Below are positions 9,661 to 22,200 of a DNA stretch of 64,000 nucleotides, in pieces (the first letter of the stretch is position 1; every line of letters starts with the position of its first letter). The notes beneath the pieces were generated by a model. The model was not told the DNA's origin and did no database searches. It worked only from the letters and a program-made list of their open reading frames with translations. The position numbers and the translations under genes are program-made. This stretch comes from Pisolithus tinctorius. Lineage: Eukaryota > Basidiomycota > Agaricomycetes > Boletales > Pisolithaceae. Location of the stretch: positions 682,001 through 746,000 of the forward strand of contig JANFAH010000001.1 in assembly GCA_024663395.1 (NCBI GenBank), written 5' to 3'.

Positions 9661-12600
9661 GCCAAGGGAAGCACTCAAAATGGCATGAGAATGATTGGTC
9701 CTACCCTGGGCCATCAGGTGAAGCAGCTGGAAGTCAAGACTTGGAGAACTGGAGGTAGATATAGATCACGATTGGTAGAAGTCACGATCAAACAGCCAGA
9801 TCCAACAACCCCTGTCCATCCTCCCTGATCCTCGCCATCCAAGCATTCAAGGTCTCGCTCCCACAAGTACTTTGATGCATGGGCAGATTCAGCCTTCGAC
9901 AGACATGAAAGCATGAGCCCACCAGTCCAGCAGCTGATGTTACTGTGGAAAAAGGTATGCAGCAGTTTGCCAACCCGAAAGCGGACTTCACATGGTGTGT
10001 CAGATGCAGAACAATTACATCTGCGAATGGGTTCCATGGAAGGGGGAGTTCTTGAAGATACTCCTGGAGCTGGAAGCATCCCCAGAGCCAAGGAACTGCA
10101 CCTGGTGTGGCAACGACGGGGTGTACAGATGTCCGGATTGCTTGCATCAGCCCCTATTCTGCACAGAATGTTGCCAGAAGAGTCATGAGAGTCTGCCTTT
10201 CCACAGGATCCAACAGTGGACAGGGGACTGCTACAAGGAATCTGCCCTCCATATGGTGAGAGATCAGCTGGTTTCCCAGAATTACATTCACATCAAGACC
10301 CACAGACTGGCATTTGGTTGCACCTGGGACATGGTGGAGCACCCTGTCCCCATGCGATCGCACAAGCCCAGCAAGCAGCAGGCGAACCTCTGCCCATGGA
10401 TGATCAAGAGTGGGAAGATGTGGAAGATATTGAAGAAAACCCAAAGCACCTCTGTCCTCCAGCGGGGTCAAGATATCTCACCATCGTGGATGTCACAGGT
10501 GTTCATTTCATTGTAGTGAATTGGTGTGAATGCGAGACTGCAGAAGCCCGATACATACAGTTACTCAGAGCCAAACTATTTCCCTCAATGTTTGAGAAGC
10601 CAAGCACCACATTCACATTCGCAGTTCTGGATGACTTCCTGAGGGACAACCTGGAATGTGGAACGTCCAGTATGAACTATTACAGCAAGTTGCATCGGAT
10701 CACATCCAGTGTGTTTCCACACCTAGTTCCAGTAAGATTTGGTATTTTGGTTCCAAGTGTTGGAATATCTGAAGGGTCAATCAGGATAGATACCATGAGC
10801 TTCTACGGGTTGTGCAGAAATGGCGATACCTCAAGCTACTTAAATGGAATGGATTCTGTGGGGCAACCAGGTCAGCAGAGAAAGGCAGACTGGCATTATT
10901 TTGCGCAGCATGCCCCCAGCCTGGAATAAATGTTGATACCAATGAGGATTTGGACCAGTAAGCTGCTCCAATACTGCAATCCTCATATGCTGACCTTCTC
11001 CAGCTGGCAGTCCACCTGCACAGTAGTAATGGACGGAAACCTTAAACCGGAACACATGCATGAGCGGAAATCCGAAGATCAAGTGCAGTTGATGGAGGGA
11101 CTAGGTTATATGGTGACCAATCCAAACTACGCAGACTATTTGAAGGCCACTCCACATATCGCGGAGGTATGAATTCATTCAACCCGTGCAAAACATGATC
11201 TGAGCTCAGGCACAGAAATCTACCTGCAACAACCACAGAGCTATCAGTCAGGCAAACGCAGCCTGGGGAAAGCTTCATGTGACTGGAATTGGGGTGACTG
11301 CATGCACATGGCACAAATGCTTTTATCTGCATTGTGTTGTTGACTTCCAAAAAGGAGAAAGGTATGAGGTTGAATCGTTGATTTTGACACCCACTGATGG
11401 CGCTGCAGACAGTTGAACATGGACTACTCTTTGGCAAATGTGTTGGGATACAATATGGAAGGGATTAAACAAGTGGTTTGCTTCTACAACATTAACTGCT
11501 CCTACATGACGAATCTGCAGAAGCGTGTGGGTCGAAGTGAGTTGATTGATATCCCATCATCGCTTCAGATTATCCCTGGAATCGGCATATGGCATGTGCA
11601 TGGGCACAAGAAGGAATGTTATGCACGGTATGCCCTGCTGTTCATCAAGGGGGCCAGATGGGTAGATGGAGAAATCATTGAAACGTTGTGGTCTGTCCTT
11701 AACATGGCATCCACATCTGCACACGGGATGACCTCACCACATTGCCAAGAACTGCTGGATTTCCAGATGAATGATTCCAACTTCCTGAAGATGATTCAGA
11801 TTGGTTAGTCTGAGCATCCACTTGCAGCGCACTCTCTGACATCCAAGATTAAGCAGATAGCCTATCGCAGAAGCTCAAAGTGGCTCAAGCAGCAGCGCCA
11901 TTGGCAAGGCAGGCATATATAAAGCTAGATGAAGCCTTGACTGCAGAGCAGCAAGACAGCTGGTGAACGCAAGAGATTTGTGCACTGCAAGATCGCGTCA
12001 CTGACCCATCTGCCATGGACATCTTCAAAGTTCAATTAAGGGCGGGTATGGCGTCCGCCTTTTTGGATAAATGCAAAATACTTACATATCACAAGAAGCA
12101 CCAACAGTGCATGCCATTGAACTAGCATTATTGGAGGAACCAAGACCCAGTGGAAGCCTACATGGAGTGGCTAGTTGGCTAGCGCATGGTTTACACTTAG
12201 AAGAGGCCATAACCTCACTTCACATGGACAGAAAGGACGTCGGGGAATGGGCATCAGAATTGAAAAAATTGGCTATGGCATGCCGTGCTGATCGCATTTC
12301 ATCTGAACAATCGGGTTTTATCATGGATGCCGCGATTTACTTGAAGCTGCACCTTGAAGTGGGCTCCAACACTTCTGCCAGCAAATCTGTACAGCCGACT
12401 GCGTTTCTTGACGCAAATTCCGAGCAGGATTATGCTTTGGATGATGGTTGGCTGGATGATGTGGGGGATGAGTTGCCCACCTCAGATGGAACCCTGGCAG
12501 GACCGCAGGACAAATTGCCGCTTCCATCCGCTCTTGGCATTGATGCATGTCGAGCTCAAGGGCTTCAAAATCTTGCAGAAATGGAGCTGAAGCTTCGCAC

Positions 12601-13304
12601 AGGTCAAGCTAATGATGCGCTACATGGCCTCTGTCTTACATTGGCAGACAAGGCGGCTGTCTTTCGGGGGGTGGTGCGCACAGCTAAGAGCTATTCTACG
12701 AAAACTCGGGCCTGGGATATGATCTGCACTATCAATGTCTCAGTAAAAAACAGGCCACGATTTATAATCAATGCAGAGATGCCATGGTTGCACTTGGTGC
12801 AGGTGCAGATATCTCAGGACATTATCAAGAGCTTCATAAAGAAGACCTGGCTGTGCAGACAGCAGCCTTCTCCCAAAATGCACAGGAGCACCACGGAACC
12901 CATCTTCCATGGTTTTGGTCAATTGACGTCCCACAGGACACAGAATCAAAGAGTTGGATGTCTGAATGTATGTTGACCTTACTGTTCAACAGTGCTTTAA
13001 GGTTGATGAATTTGCTTCAATTAGTTTATCACATTCATTGGCTGCAAGCAAAATCCGTCAAAGATCATTGGGAAGAAGAGGAAGAGCTTGTAATCTCAGA
13101 ATATGGGCTATAAGTTTCTTCAGATTTCAAGCAAAAGAATGGCATAAGATACAGATGGGAAGCAGTGCTATTGGAGCTCCTGGGGTGCGGTGTTATGCAG
13201 CGAGGCAGAGGATGATGTATTCGAGGTTGGCCGAGCATGCCGAACACAAATGGCAGGCCATGAATGCGACTGATATTCAGTTTGTCCTGGAGAAAGATTT
13301 GTAG
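9661..13304 (+). pseudogene. KDZ transposase with CxC2 cysteine cluster (copy A, broken)
   Basis: The CxC2 cluster is at about 10097-10212: CTWCG, RCPDC and CTECC followed by histidines in SHESLPFHRI. The first catalytic Asp is in VMDGN at 11032-11034. A conserved STCNNHRA...QANA segment is at about 11215, and the DGEIIETLW glutamate motif is at about 11671-11697. The C-terminal helical region is at about 12960-13300. Introns are implied, for example about 11167-11212 and 11804-11853. Damage: TGA at 9826 and 11964 where copy B has CGA, an A-run of six instead of seven near 12745, and a 4-nt loss near 13100. The second catalytic motif reads FYNINCSY in both copies, where the family usually has Asp after Tyr. 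The family call is strong; the protein cannot be made intact from this copy. Confidence 0.88.
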
Positions 13305-14612
13305 TTAAATGTTAGCTCAATGTGAACCTGCAGTTTCCGTCCCCCGCCCTTGCATTCCACCCTGTAGCTGATGGGTGGGTCAGCAGGTACTTCGCAGGAG
13401 ATGCCCAGTGGCAAGCTAGCTCATTCATTTACCTTTTGCATGTTTTATTTACATTGTGGATATGTCTGGTATGACATGCATATGTATATCGTCTGTCTTG
13501 AAAGGCTCATGTGTCTGCAGGCTGAGATGAATGGCAACAAACCATTGTTGGGAAACAGAATATTTATTGCTCAATGCAGAGGGTGAATTGGGCACTAGTG
13601 ACTGGCTGAATGCCCTTGGTGGTATTTCTGTCTGCTGAGAAATATTTATCTGCTCATTTGCCAAGCTTCTGCCTATTGAAATACATTGGCTCCTACAATA
13701 GCAGAATGCAACTTTCTCCCTGAATTGAATCTTGCGAATCTCACTCTCTGCTCATTTGCACATGTCCAACCTGTGGGCATACCTTGGATCCTACATTAGT
13801 GCAATGAGAATATTGCTTTGCATTTGCATCCAATGACCAATTGCTCTCAGCCTTGCATCTCATGCAGTCCGCTCACTTTGAAGGGTTCTGTCTATCAGGA
13901 TCCATTGAATTCCATGTTAGCAGGTCGAGACAGTCCATATCAACCTTGCATATTGCGCAGGCTGCTCATTTGGAAGGGTTCCATCTATCGGGATCTGCAG
14001 AATGCTGTTTTCACAGGCTGACATCTTCCTTTGCATTGTTATCCTATTATTAGCCATTATCTTGTTTTGTAACTCCTAAGTGAACACTGTAAATAGCATA
14101 GCCGCTTGTTCACCAGGTGTCCATCTATTGGGATTCATCAGCGGCCATATTAGCAGACTCAGATGTGTCTATCGGGATCCGTGGAATGCTGTTTTCGCAG
14201 GCTGACATTTTTCTTTGCATTGTTATCCTATTATTAGCCATTATCGTGTTTTGTAAATCCCAAGTGAACGCTGTAAATAGCATAGCCCACGCATTCGGGT
14301 TCTGTCTATCAGGCTCCATTGACTCTGCTTTTAGCAGAATGAGACCATCCCGCTATCTCATTTTTTAAGCTTCATGTTAACTATGCTATATCACAAAGCC
14401 ATGCATTCACTAAGCTTCCGCCTATCGGGATACATCAGCGGTTGTTTTAGTAGAATGAGATTATCCTTCACAATTCTGTTGGCTGTCTAGCCATTGTCTT
14501 TTTCTCACTCTAAGTAAATGTTGAGTATATGATGCGGCCGCAGTGGTCAATTAAAATGCGAAATGTAAAAAAACATTGTATATACCACGGAGGAGTAAAA
14601 TTATAGACGGCC
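13305..14612. repeat. Repeat-rich spacer between transposase and Cys-cluster gene (copy A)
   Basis: This noncoding spacer lies between two convergent genes. From about 13860 to 14440 it has repeated words of the type gggttctgtctatcgggatcc and two near-identical blocks containing gaatgctgtttt, aggctgacat and ttgttatcctattattagcc. Copy B has the same arrangement at 56919-58106 with some units gained or lost. Short open frames here are by-products of the repeats. Confidence 0.6.
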
Positions 14613-14616
14613 TCAT

Positions 14617-16348
14617 TCACCCTGCTGTCCTATCCACCCTTGTCTCATCTGCCAGAGGCCCAAAGAGATTGATGAGGTTGTCACCCAATGGTTGTCCATA
14701 CACCTGAATATGCAGAGCCTCCAGCTTGTGCGCCATCCTGTCCAGCGTCTGCATGGTCTCATCCTGTTGTATTTGGAAATCATACATTCGATCCTCGTAG
14801 TATTGGTGGTGGGCCTCAGCATTGCGGAGTCGATGTTCCAAATCTTCGATTCGCTGTTCGATTGTGTTGGATGTTTGCAAAACATCGGCAATTGGGGCAC
14901 AGACAGGTGACGGTGCGCTGCAGTGGTTGTGGGTTGGACGGGTGCCATCGTTGTCGATGGGTGGGTTTCTGCTTTGAATACAAGGGTTAACGACGATACT
15001 TAGCGTAGATGTGGAGTGGTTAAATGTACCTGCCACTGTAGATTCCTGTACCTCCTGCGCAATGGATGGGCCAACCTCGACAATCAAATCTGCTCATACA
15101 GCGGCTGGGATTGGGTGGGAATCCCCACGTTTGAATGCAGGAATATGAATCTCTGAATAAAATTTGAGTCAGCGGTAAATACATGGAATTGGAAACGTAC
15201 TGAGTGAAGATCCCTCGGGGATCGTCTTTCCCTGGTTGGAGGGCCCAACCCCAGTATCGATGGCTTTGGAAGCCATCGAAACGTGTCGCTTTTGGGGACA
15301 TTCCGCTGGGCTTTGGGGTTCTTGGGCCTCCATCGTCAGGGACAGACTTCAAGCTCACTTTTTCCCCCTGGCTTGCAATGGATTCCATCGAGTTGGAGTG
15401 GTAGTGCCGCCTTTGGCATGGTTGCATCGAATCTTGCGACCATCACACAGGAAGCAGGACTTCCTGGGGTTCCTGTAGCATCAGACCTTGCATCTGCGGC
15501 ATGACTCGCAGGATTTGGGGTCAGGGGAAGGCGTCCTTCTGAAAGCTAAGGCAGCGTGACCGTATAGTCCTTCCGACGCTGGACAAGGCTTGCATTTCGA
15601 TTGGCCTTGAGCAGAAACATCGTCTTCATCGTCGGCTTCTGCTGTTGCCTTCATAGCATGGGATCGACATCTGGATCGACGGGTTGTCGTTTTCATGGCA
15701 GCTTGGTGCTTCTGCCTGCCTCGTACTGGTTCTTCCTCCTCGTCCTCCTTCTCTGGCACCTCCTCTTCACCCTCATCGTCCACCTCCATCCTGTGCGAGC
15801 CCTCTGCTATCATTTGCTCCACCTCCACCTTGGTCGCTTTCCATTTTCCTTTGTCACTCATAGGCATTTTGGTCTCTTGAGCAGGTGGTGTGGGTGTTGG
15901 CACCACACAGGGCATAGGGAGGCCCAACTGGTGGTAGTCATATCGATGCTCGATGATGTCAAGCCACTTGTGGTTGGCGATGTCAGTTTTGGAAGGGGCT
16001 AGGGCAGTCTTCCACTCAGGCCATGGGTGGTCAATCGAGCCAAGGTCTTCATGCCACTTTAAGAACATGTCGACACCGATGAGGGTCATTGGAATCTCAT
16101 CCGTCCTAGCAATGAGGTCGCATACAGAGTCCTGAATACATCAGTTAGTGAAAAAGTGTGATGAGGCTATGATGCACTAGTTCATTGTTTATCGCCTTGA
16201 TGGCACCTCTCCACTTCGCAATCTTGTCCGCCTTTCCCAGCTTGCTGCTTTCCGCAATATCCTTGAAATAAATTTGAAGAATGTGGTTGGCCGCAGCATC
16301 GAGCTCAGGTGATTTCTTGAAGAGCTTGTGAGACGATGATGACAACAT
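14617..16348 (-). CDS. KDZ-element cargo gene: Cys-cluster, possibly DNA-binding, and coiled-coil protein (copy A)
   Basis: The multi-exon gene reads from MLSSSSHKLFKKSPELD (16348). A basic/acidic middle segment (16089-15481) contains runs of Glu and ends with CESCRRCKV. This continues across the exon as RCYRNP...CFLCDGRKIRC, a Cys cluster resembling fungal Zn2Cys6 DNA-binding domains but not a textbook match. A later exon encodes a coiled coil (about 14930-14617) with TIEQRIEDLEHRLRNAE. Copy B at 55181-56918 has the same order. It lies between the transposase and the right array and is convergent with the transposase. Its role in the element is unknown; DNA binding is inferred only from the Cys/basic segment. 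The splice sites are not all certain, and no obvious stop breaks this copy. Confidence 0.55.
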
Positions 16349-16740
16349 GTTTCTGATGATGAGACAATGAGGTAATTCGATGGTGAGAGTGGTGATGGTG
16401 ATTGGAGAGAGGAAGAGTCAGAGGTGAAAGACAGACAATGAGATATGTGGATGTCACACTTTTTATCCCACCTATGAATGATTCCCATGGCATGATGGCA
16501 ATACTGGTACAAGTCCATAATCCTGGATGCATATATGAAGCAGAGACTCAGATAAAAATATTATGTGTTGTTCTGAATAGCATTGCCATTTGTTTTGTGT
16601 GTTTCCCGTCTGCTCCAATGGTGGAGTCCTGGCTCGCAGCTACATAGACCAGCACCTGAGATTCCAACTGAATAGACAAATCATCCAACATGAAACACAA
16701 TTTATAGTGGGAAATTCAGATACTTCATAGTGCAAGAGGT
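16349..16740. promoter_or_regulatory. Upstream region of the Cys-cluster gene (copy A)
   Basis: About 390 bp are shared with copy B (54760-55180, opposite strand). They lie between the gene start and the right subterminal array. Short open frames in it are not convincing. It probably carries the promoter, but no motif can be assigned. Confidence 0.4.
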
Positions 16741-17312
16741 TCCCCTTTCTTCATTTCTTGTCTTCCTGGGCCCGTCTTATATTGTGACAGGGGGATAACC
16801 CAATATGGATAGGCCCATCCATTTGCAGTGAGCTATCTATGATACGACAGATTGGCCTGCCTTATGCGGTGCCAAGGGTTTGTAATCCTGCGATGGACAG
16901 ATTGGCCCGTCTTATGTTGTAACACCAGTTTTTGTTTTCCCTTATCTGCTGCCTGAGAATACCATGGATGAACCCGTCCTTATGTAGATCCCTTTGATCT
17001 CCCTTTCTGCTGCCTGAGAATGCCTTACACAGGCCATCCTTATGTAGATAGCTTGGATCTCCCTTTCTGCTGCCTAAGAATACCATACACGGACCCATCC
17101 TTATGTTTTGACAGGGGTGCATCTGGCTAGATGGGCCCGTCCATTTGTTGTGACGATATACATGATACTACTGAAGGCCTGTCTTTATGTTTCGTCAGAG
17201 GTACATCTTACTGTGGATGGGCCCGTCCATATGCTGTGACAATGTAAATAATACAACTGAAGGGCCCATCTTTATGTTTCGACAGGGTACATCTTACTGG
17301 GGCCGGGCCCAT

Positions 17313-19163
17313 TGTCACACACCAAAGGTGTTGTGGACATGGTTACAGCTGACTCTGCCTAACTCGTCAACGAGTTGCGCACAATGCCCATGCATGCAGA
17401 TGAAGACTAAAGGCCTCATGCGTAGAAAGACTGTTGGACATGAACAGTCATCCTTCGCACAAGATCAAGTTGTCAGTGCTAAAGAGAAAAGAGGAAGTGA
17501 GTTAAGCACACATTAAAAGTTTTTAGTGCCTGTGTACAGCATTCCAGTTTTCATCGTATCTCCACCATTTCCAAAGATGTCAACTCGGTTCGCATGCTCG
17601 CTTAAAGTGCTCAGCCCCACGATTCTTCCTTCCAAATTTGGAGAGGATCCTCGCACCCTACGTGTTTCTACAGCACTCCATCCATCAGACGCTCATTTTG
17701 CGAAGTCCATCAATCATGGCCACCTCTTCGTCAATCATCTCGCTTGTCTCATTTGCCAGAGACAATGGCTATGTATATCTGCCAGGCATTCCCACCAGCT
17801 TCCGTCCTGAAGCCCCCTGGTTCATCCCGTCATTGTCAGCCCCATCCCATCCCATGCAGCTTGGTCAGCGTGTTCTCCTTGTCAGTATGACTTCCAGAAG
17901 GACGTTCTTTGGTCGCCTCAGGTCTGTCACTCAGTTAGAAAGGTCTTATGTGGTCGTTTCAGTCTCCCCTCTTGATGAAGCATATGGATCGTTCCTCCCT
18001 GCTCCCTGCACTGTCTTTATTCCAATCTTGTCCATCATTCTTCCCGCATTGCGACAGCTGCAGTATGGTCTACTGTCCTCCAGCCTCCCTGATCGCATTC
18101 ATGACGAGTATGACATGCATCTTGCCTTCCTACTGCAAGATCCAGCAGAAGACGTCCCCCCTTCTCCTCCTCCTCCATCAGAACCCCGTCCATGAAGTTT
18201 TTGTTAACTTTGCTGAGAGGATGGAAGGGTGGGAGACATGATCGTGTATGCTCTCATTGCCCCACAGACCCCCAATGCCCTAGCCCCCTTTGACGCCTGA
18301 CTCATGCCCTTCAATTCTGGAATTAATACTTCCCTATCTGGAAACACCGTCCATCTGTCATGCCATCTTTGGATCTAGAGATGTCTCCGCCGAGATCTGA
18401 CTTGCATCGCCACCCCCTAATGTGATATCAGTGCGCTTACTCAGTTTCTGACTCTATTTGACTCATTCTGTGATATTTTGACTATCCTTGACTCATTCAT
18501 TGCCAATACTTACCAATCCTCCTTGCTTGCTTACTTTTCATTTCTCGCTTACTCATCATGATTACTCAGTCCTTACTCATTACTTACCAAGTGTTTGTGC
18601 CTTGTTTGTCACAAGCTGTGCTCCCCCCACAGTATATAAACCCCCATGTACTTAGCTACCCACAATCAATCAAGAAGCAACTCAGAAGCAGTCCAGCAAT
18701 CAGTTCAGTGCCTATCTCATCGTCCACAGTTGAGGCTCCATGAAGGGGTCTATCTGTCATCATTCGTATACTTGGTAGTTGAGGCTCATTTGGAAGAGTC
18801 TATCTGCCTCCATCATTCATCTGAAGCTTCCTCTTAGTCAGCAGTCTTAGTCATCCCTCCACTCCTGCGTAACTTGTTATCGACTTACACCAGGAGCATA
18901 TTCTATCAAAAGTCCATTACTCCCAAGTCCTTTCAGCTGAACACCCCTGCTCTGTTCAGCATCCCCTTCTCAATCAGCGTTCATTCATCCTCTCCTGCGT
19001 AACTTGTCATCGACTTGCACCAGGAGCACCTCTACTTGAAGTTCCCCCCACATTTAGGTTTCTGCACTCCAGGTTCCGCGGAGGCACACCACCACTTGCT
19101 CTACATTTGTCTTTTGTGTTGGTTTTGGTTGGTTTTCACCACCTTTCCACACTTTGACTCACA
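17313..19163 (+). mobile_element. Solo LTR, 1.8-kb family, copy 2
   Basis: This LTR is 1851 bp, TGTCACACACC to CTTTGACTCACA, flanked by CCAT on both sides (17309-17312 and 19164-19167). Copy B of the KDZ element has the uninterrupted sequence gggcccgtccatttgttgtg at the matching place, so this is a real insertion into the subterminal array after the copies separated. A TATA word (agtatataaa) is at 18631-18640. It carries the same internal open frame as copies 1 and 3. Confidence 0.82.
17716..18195 (+). CDS. Conserved 159-codon open frame inside the solo LTR (copy 2)
   Basis: The predicted protein begins MATSSSIISLVSFARDN and ends PPSEPRP. It is the same length as the frames in the other two LTR copies and nearly identical to the one at 27711-28190. 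It has conserved blocks GYVYLPGIPTSF, MTSRRTFFGRLRSV and IHDEYDMHLAFLLQD. There is no known domain. It lies upstream of the LTR TATA word and so would need its own promoter or be read from a neighbouring one. Another upstream frame (17526-17810) overlaps in a different phase and is not preserved as one frame in all copies. Confidence 0.5.
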   Translation: MATSSSIISLVSFARDNGYVYLPGIPTSFRPEAPWFIPSLSAPSHPMQLGQRVLLVSMTSRRTFFGRLRSVTQLERSYVVVSVSPLDEAYGSFLPAPCTVFIPILSIILPALRQLQYGLLSSSLPDRIHDEYDMHLAFLLQDPAEDVPPSPPPPSEPRP

Positions 19164-20712
19164 CCATCCATTTGTTGTGACAATATACATGATACTACTG
19201 AAGGGCCCGTCCATATGTTGTGACAATATAAATAGTATTACTGAAGGGCCTGTCCATATGTTGTGACTCTATTAAATGATACTAGTGACAGGCCCGTCTT
19301 TATGTTTCGACAGGGTACATCTTACTGGGGCCGGGCCCACCCATATGTTGTGACAATATAAATAATACTACTGAAGGGCCCATCCATATGTTGTGATGCT
19401 ATACATGAGATTACTGACAGGCCTGTCTTTATGTTTCATCTAAAGTACATCTTTACTATGGATGGGCTCATCCATATGCTGTGACAATATAAATAATACT
19501 ACTGAAGGGCCTGTCCACATGTTGTGACAATATAAATAATACTATTGAAGGGCCCATCCATATGTTGTGACTCTATTAAATGATATTAGTGACGGGCCCA
19601 CCTTTATGTTTCGACAGGGTACATCTTACTGGGGCTGGGCCCGCCCATATGTTGTGACGATATAAATAATACTACTGAAGGGCCCGTCCATATGTTGTGA
19701 CGATATAAATAATACTATTGAAGGGCCCATCCATATGTTGTGACTCTATTAAATGATATTAGTGACGGGCCTGCCTTTATGTTTCAACAGGGTACATCTT
19801 ACTGGGGCCAGGCCCGCCCATATGTTGTGACAATATAAATAATACTACTGAAGGGCCTGTCCATATGCTGTGACTCTATTAAGTGATATTAGTGACGGGC
19901 CTGCCTTTATGTTTCAACAGGGTACATCTTACTGGGGCTGGGCCTGCCCATAGTTGTGACAATATAAATAATACTACTGATGGGCCCGTCCATATGTTGT
20001 GATGCTATACATGAGATTACTGATGGGCCCATCTTTATGTTTTGTCAGAGGTACACCTTACTGTGGATGGGCCCATCCATATGTTGCATAATACTACTGA
20101 CAGGCCCAACCTTATGTTGTGACTCTATTAAAAGATACTTGTGACAGGCCCGTCTTTATGTTTCAACAGCAGTACATCTTACTGTCAACAGGCCCATCCA
20201 TATGTTGTGACATTATGAAATGACATTACTGACAGGCCCGTCTTTATGTTGCAACAGAGGTACAGCTTATTATGAATGGGCCTGTCTAGATGTTGTGACA
20301 CCATAAATGATATTACTCCTGGGCCTGTCCATATGTTGCCAACTTTGTATTCTAATCATAGACGGGCCCGTCCTTATGCTGTGACCCTCTCCATGTTATG
20401 ATAGGCAGGCCCACCCTAATGTTGAGACAGGGGTGTAACCTACCAGGATGGGCCCGTCCATGTCTTACAGCAGCTCAGTATACTTAATTGGTCATGGGCC
20501 CATCTAAATGTTTCAGCATCCTTACCCACCACGGGCCCTCCCATATGTTGTGGTAATGCACTTACAGGCCCATACATATGTTGCTCTCACTTTAGTCCCT
20601 CAGGCCTGTCTATGTGTAGCGGCTAATCTATTATAGGTGGGCCCATCTCGGGGTCTATATAAGTGTTGGTGTTTTGGCGCACAGGCTGCCCATGTGTTGT
20701 GACTAAGTGTGA

Positions 20713-20997
20713 TGTAATGCCGATAAGAAGTGTAGAACTTTTAATGGTGGCACAACAAGAAGGATTCTTCGTCTACTCAGGTTTCCAGACAATAGTGTCT
20801 TATTTCAAGGTAGGAAAGAAGTCCCCATACAGTACACTACAAGGCCTATTTTATAGGGTAGAGGTTAGGCATGAAATATGTCAGAGTATCAGTACAGGTT
20901 AAGTAGGAGGAAACAAATAAATGAGAAACCAAAAGATCTGTCATGAGGAAAACAACATCTAACCATACGGTCGACAGCATCAGACCGAATCCTTACA
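20713..20997 (-). repeat. 3' LTR of the Gypsy element
   Basis: This 285-bp LTR nearly matches 36656-36940, with TG..CA ends, and is preceded on the minus strand by a polypurine tract. Differences from the 5' LTR are scattered single bases, so the insertion is not brand new. Confidence 0.92.
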
Positions 20998-21042
20998 TTC
21001 CCCCCTCCAGGGTACAAAGTACCCTTCCTTCATGAAGTGGGC

Positions 21043-21954
21043 TTACTCAGCAACACCTCCAGCATTTTCTGCATCTCTGCCTTGTTCCATTGTGTCATCC
21101 TCGCCTTTGGCGTCTGCTACACCATCGTACTCTTCTCCGTACTCCTCCTCAAGACCTTCGATGGAGACGTCCATGCCTACCAAGCCGACAGCAACATTAG
21201 AGGGATCGTGATCAGGCATGCCAGTGTGGTCAGGGAAGACACCATAGGGGGAGATCGCATCCAGGGTGATAGTAGAGGAGCTAGTGGCAGGGGCAGGCAA
21301 GCGCAAATGGGTAGGTGTTTTATTATTCCTGTGGAAGCTACCCGCCCTAGTTGCCTCCCTGTGCTTACTCGAGTTCGACTTTCCAGTGCGATGAGCTTCC
21401 ACGGGCAATGAACTGGGATGTCCACCCAGTGGGCCCTTGGCATGGCGATCATTCTCCCGACGGCCATGGCGATCCTGATAGCCTCGCTGGAAGCGCTCGC
21501 ATTGGCACTTGAGTCATTCCGCCACGTCCCAGAGCATACTATTAAGTGTCTCTGTTTCCGCACCATTGAGTATTTGTCCCCCCTCCCTCTCTTCCTTACT
21601 TCACAGGTCCACATCCGCTCCCAGGACCTCTTTCTTAGTAGGGGCCGGGCCTGTGATGACTGCACGAGCATCGTCCCCCAGCTTGTAGTACGCAAACCGT
21701 GACCTCGCAGTAGCATTGCTATTATAGGCATCCCGGAACTGGAGGTATCCAGCAGGTACGTCAAGTGGATCTCCATCCTTCCACCACAGAGCTTTATCAT
21801 ATTGGAAGTAGGAATGGACTTGTTCGCAGTGGACGAGCACTCGCCCTTCAGGGTTTCCCGAGCCGGTAGTAGCCCAGATAGCGAAGAAATCCGGGTTAAT
21901 CCTCTCGATTAGGTTATTCTCAGTGGCGTCCAACATGCTGGCCATATAGGGCAA
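21043..21954 (-). pseudogene. C-terminal extension of the Gypsy polyprotein
   Basis: Downstream of the chromodomain-like region, the minus strand encodes a segment (21954-21601) containing GSGNPEGRVLVHCEQVH, WWKDGDPLDVPAGYLQFRD and ARSRFAYYKLGDD. A more acidic segment follows in shifted frames down to 21043. Mushroom Gypsy polyproteins often carry such an extra C-terminal region after the chromodomain. Its function is unknown. Frameshifts separate the parts. Confidence 0.5.
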
Positions 21955-22200
21955 TCATGCGTCAGGTAAGTGGTCGATAGTTAGACTCTGGAGTTCACTG
22001 ACCACTGCAGATAGTGTGTGCTGCAGTGTAGCTATGGTGTCTGGGCTTAGGGTCTGCTGCCTAGAAGGTCGAATGATCAGGGGGGGAGTATGCGACCAAT
22101 GTTGTCGACTATTCTGGCAATGGGCTGATTTATGGTTGCCTCTGCGAGGGTGAGGGGTACACCTATCAGTGGTAGGTCTAGCTTGTCTGTGCCTGACCTT

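Larger units (their letters stand above)
16741..20712. repeat. Right subterminal repeat array of KDZ copy A
   Basis: Dozens of imperfect repeats of about 45-60 bp follow the pattern gggcccgtcc, atatgttgtgac, aatataaataatactactgaa. Many units carry the near-palindrome gacgggcccgtc. The array is interrupted by a solo LTR at 17313-19163. The part from 19164 to 20712 holds more units than the matching part of copy B, so it has expanded or contracted. Near 16930-17110 a second sub-repeat, cctttctgctgcctgagaat, occurs three times. No genes are seen. Confidence 0.8.

Noticed and set aside
14692..14990. Plus-strand frames opposite the coiled-coil exon
   Set aside because: The minus strand carries a conserved coiled coil also present in copy B. 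The plus frames are shadows and are not conserved.
17526..17810. Second open frame in the solo LTR (MPVYSIPVF...)
   Set aside because: It overlaps the 159-codon frame in another phase and is fused or frame-shifted differently in copy 1, so it is not kept as one frame in all copies.
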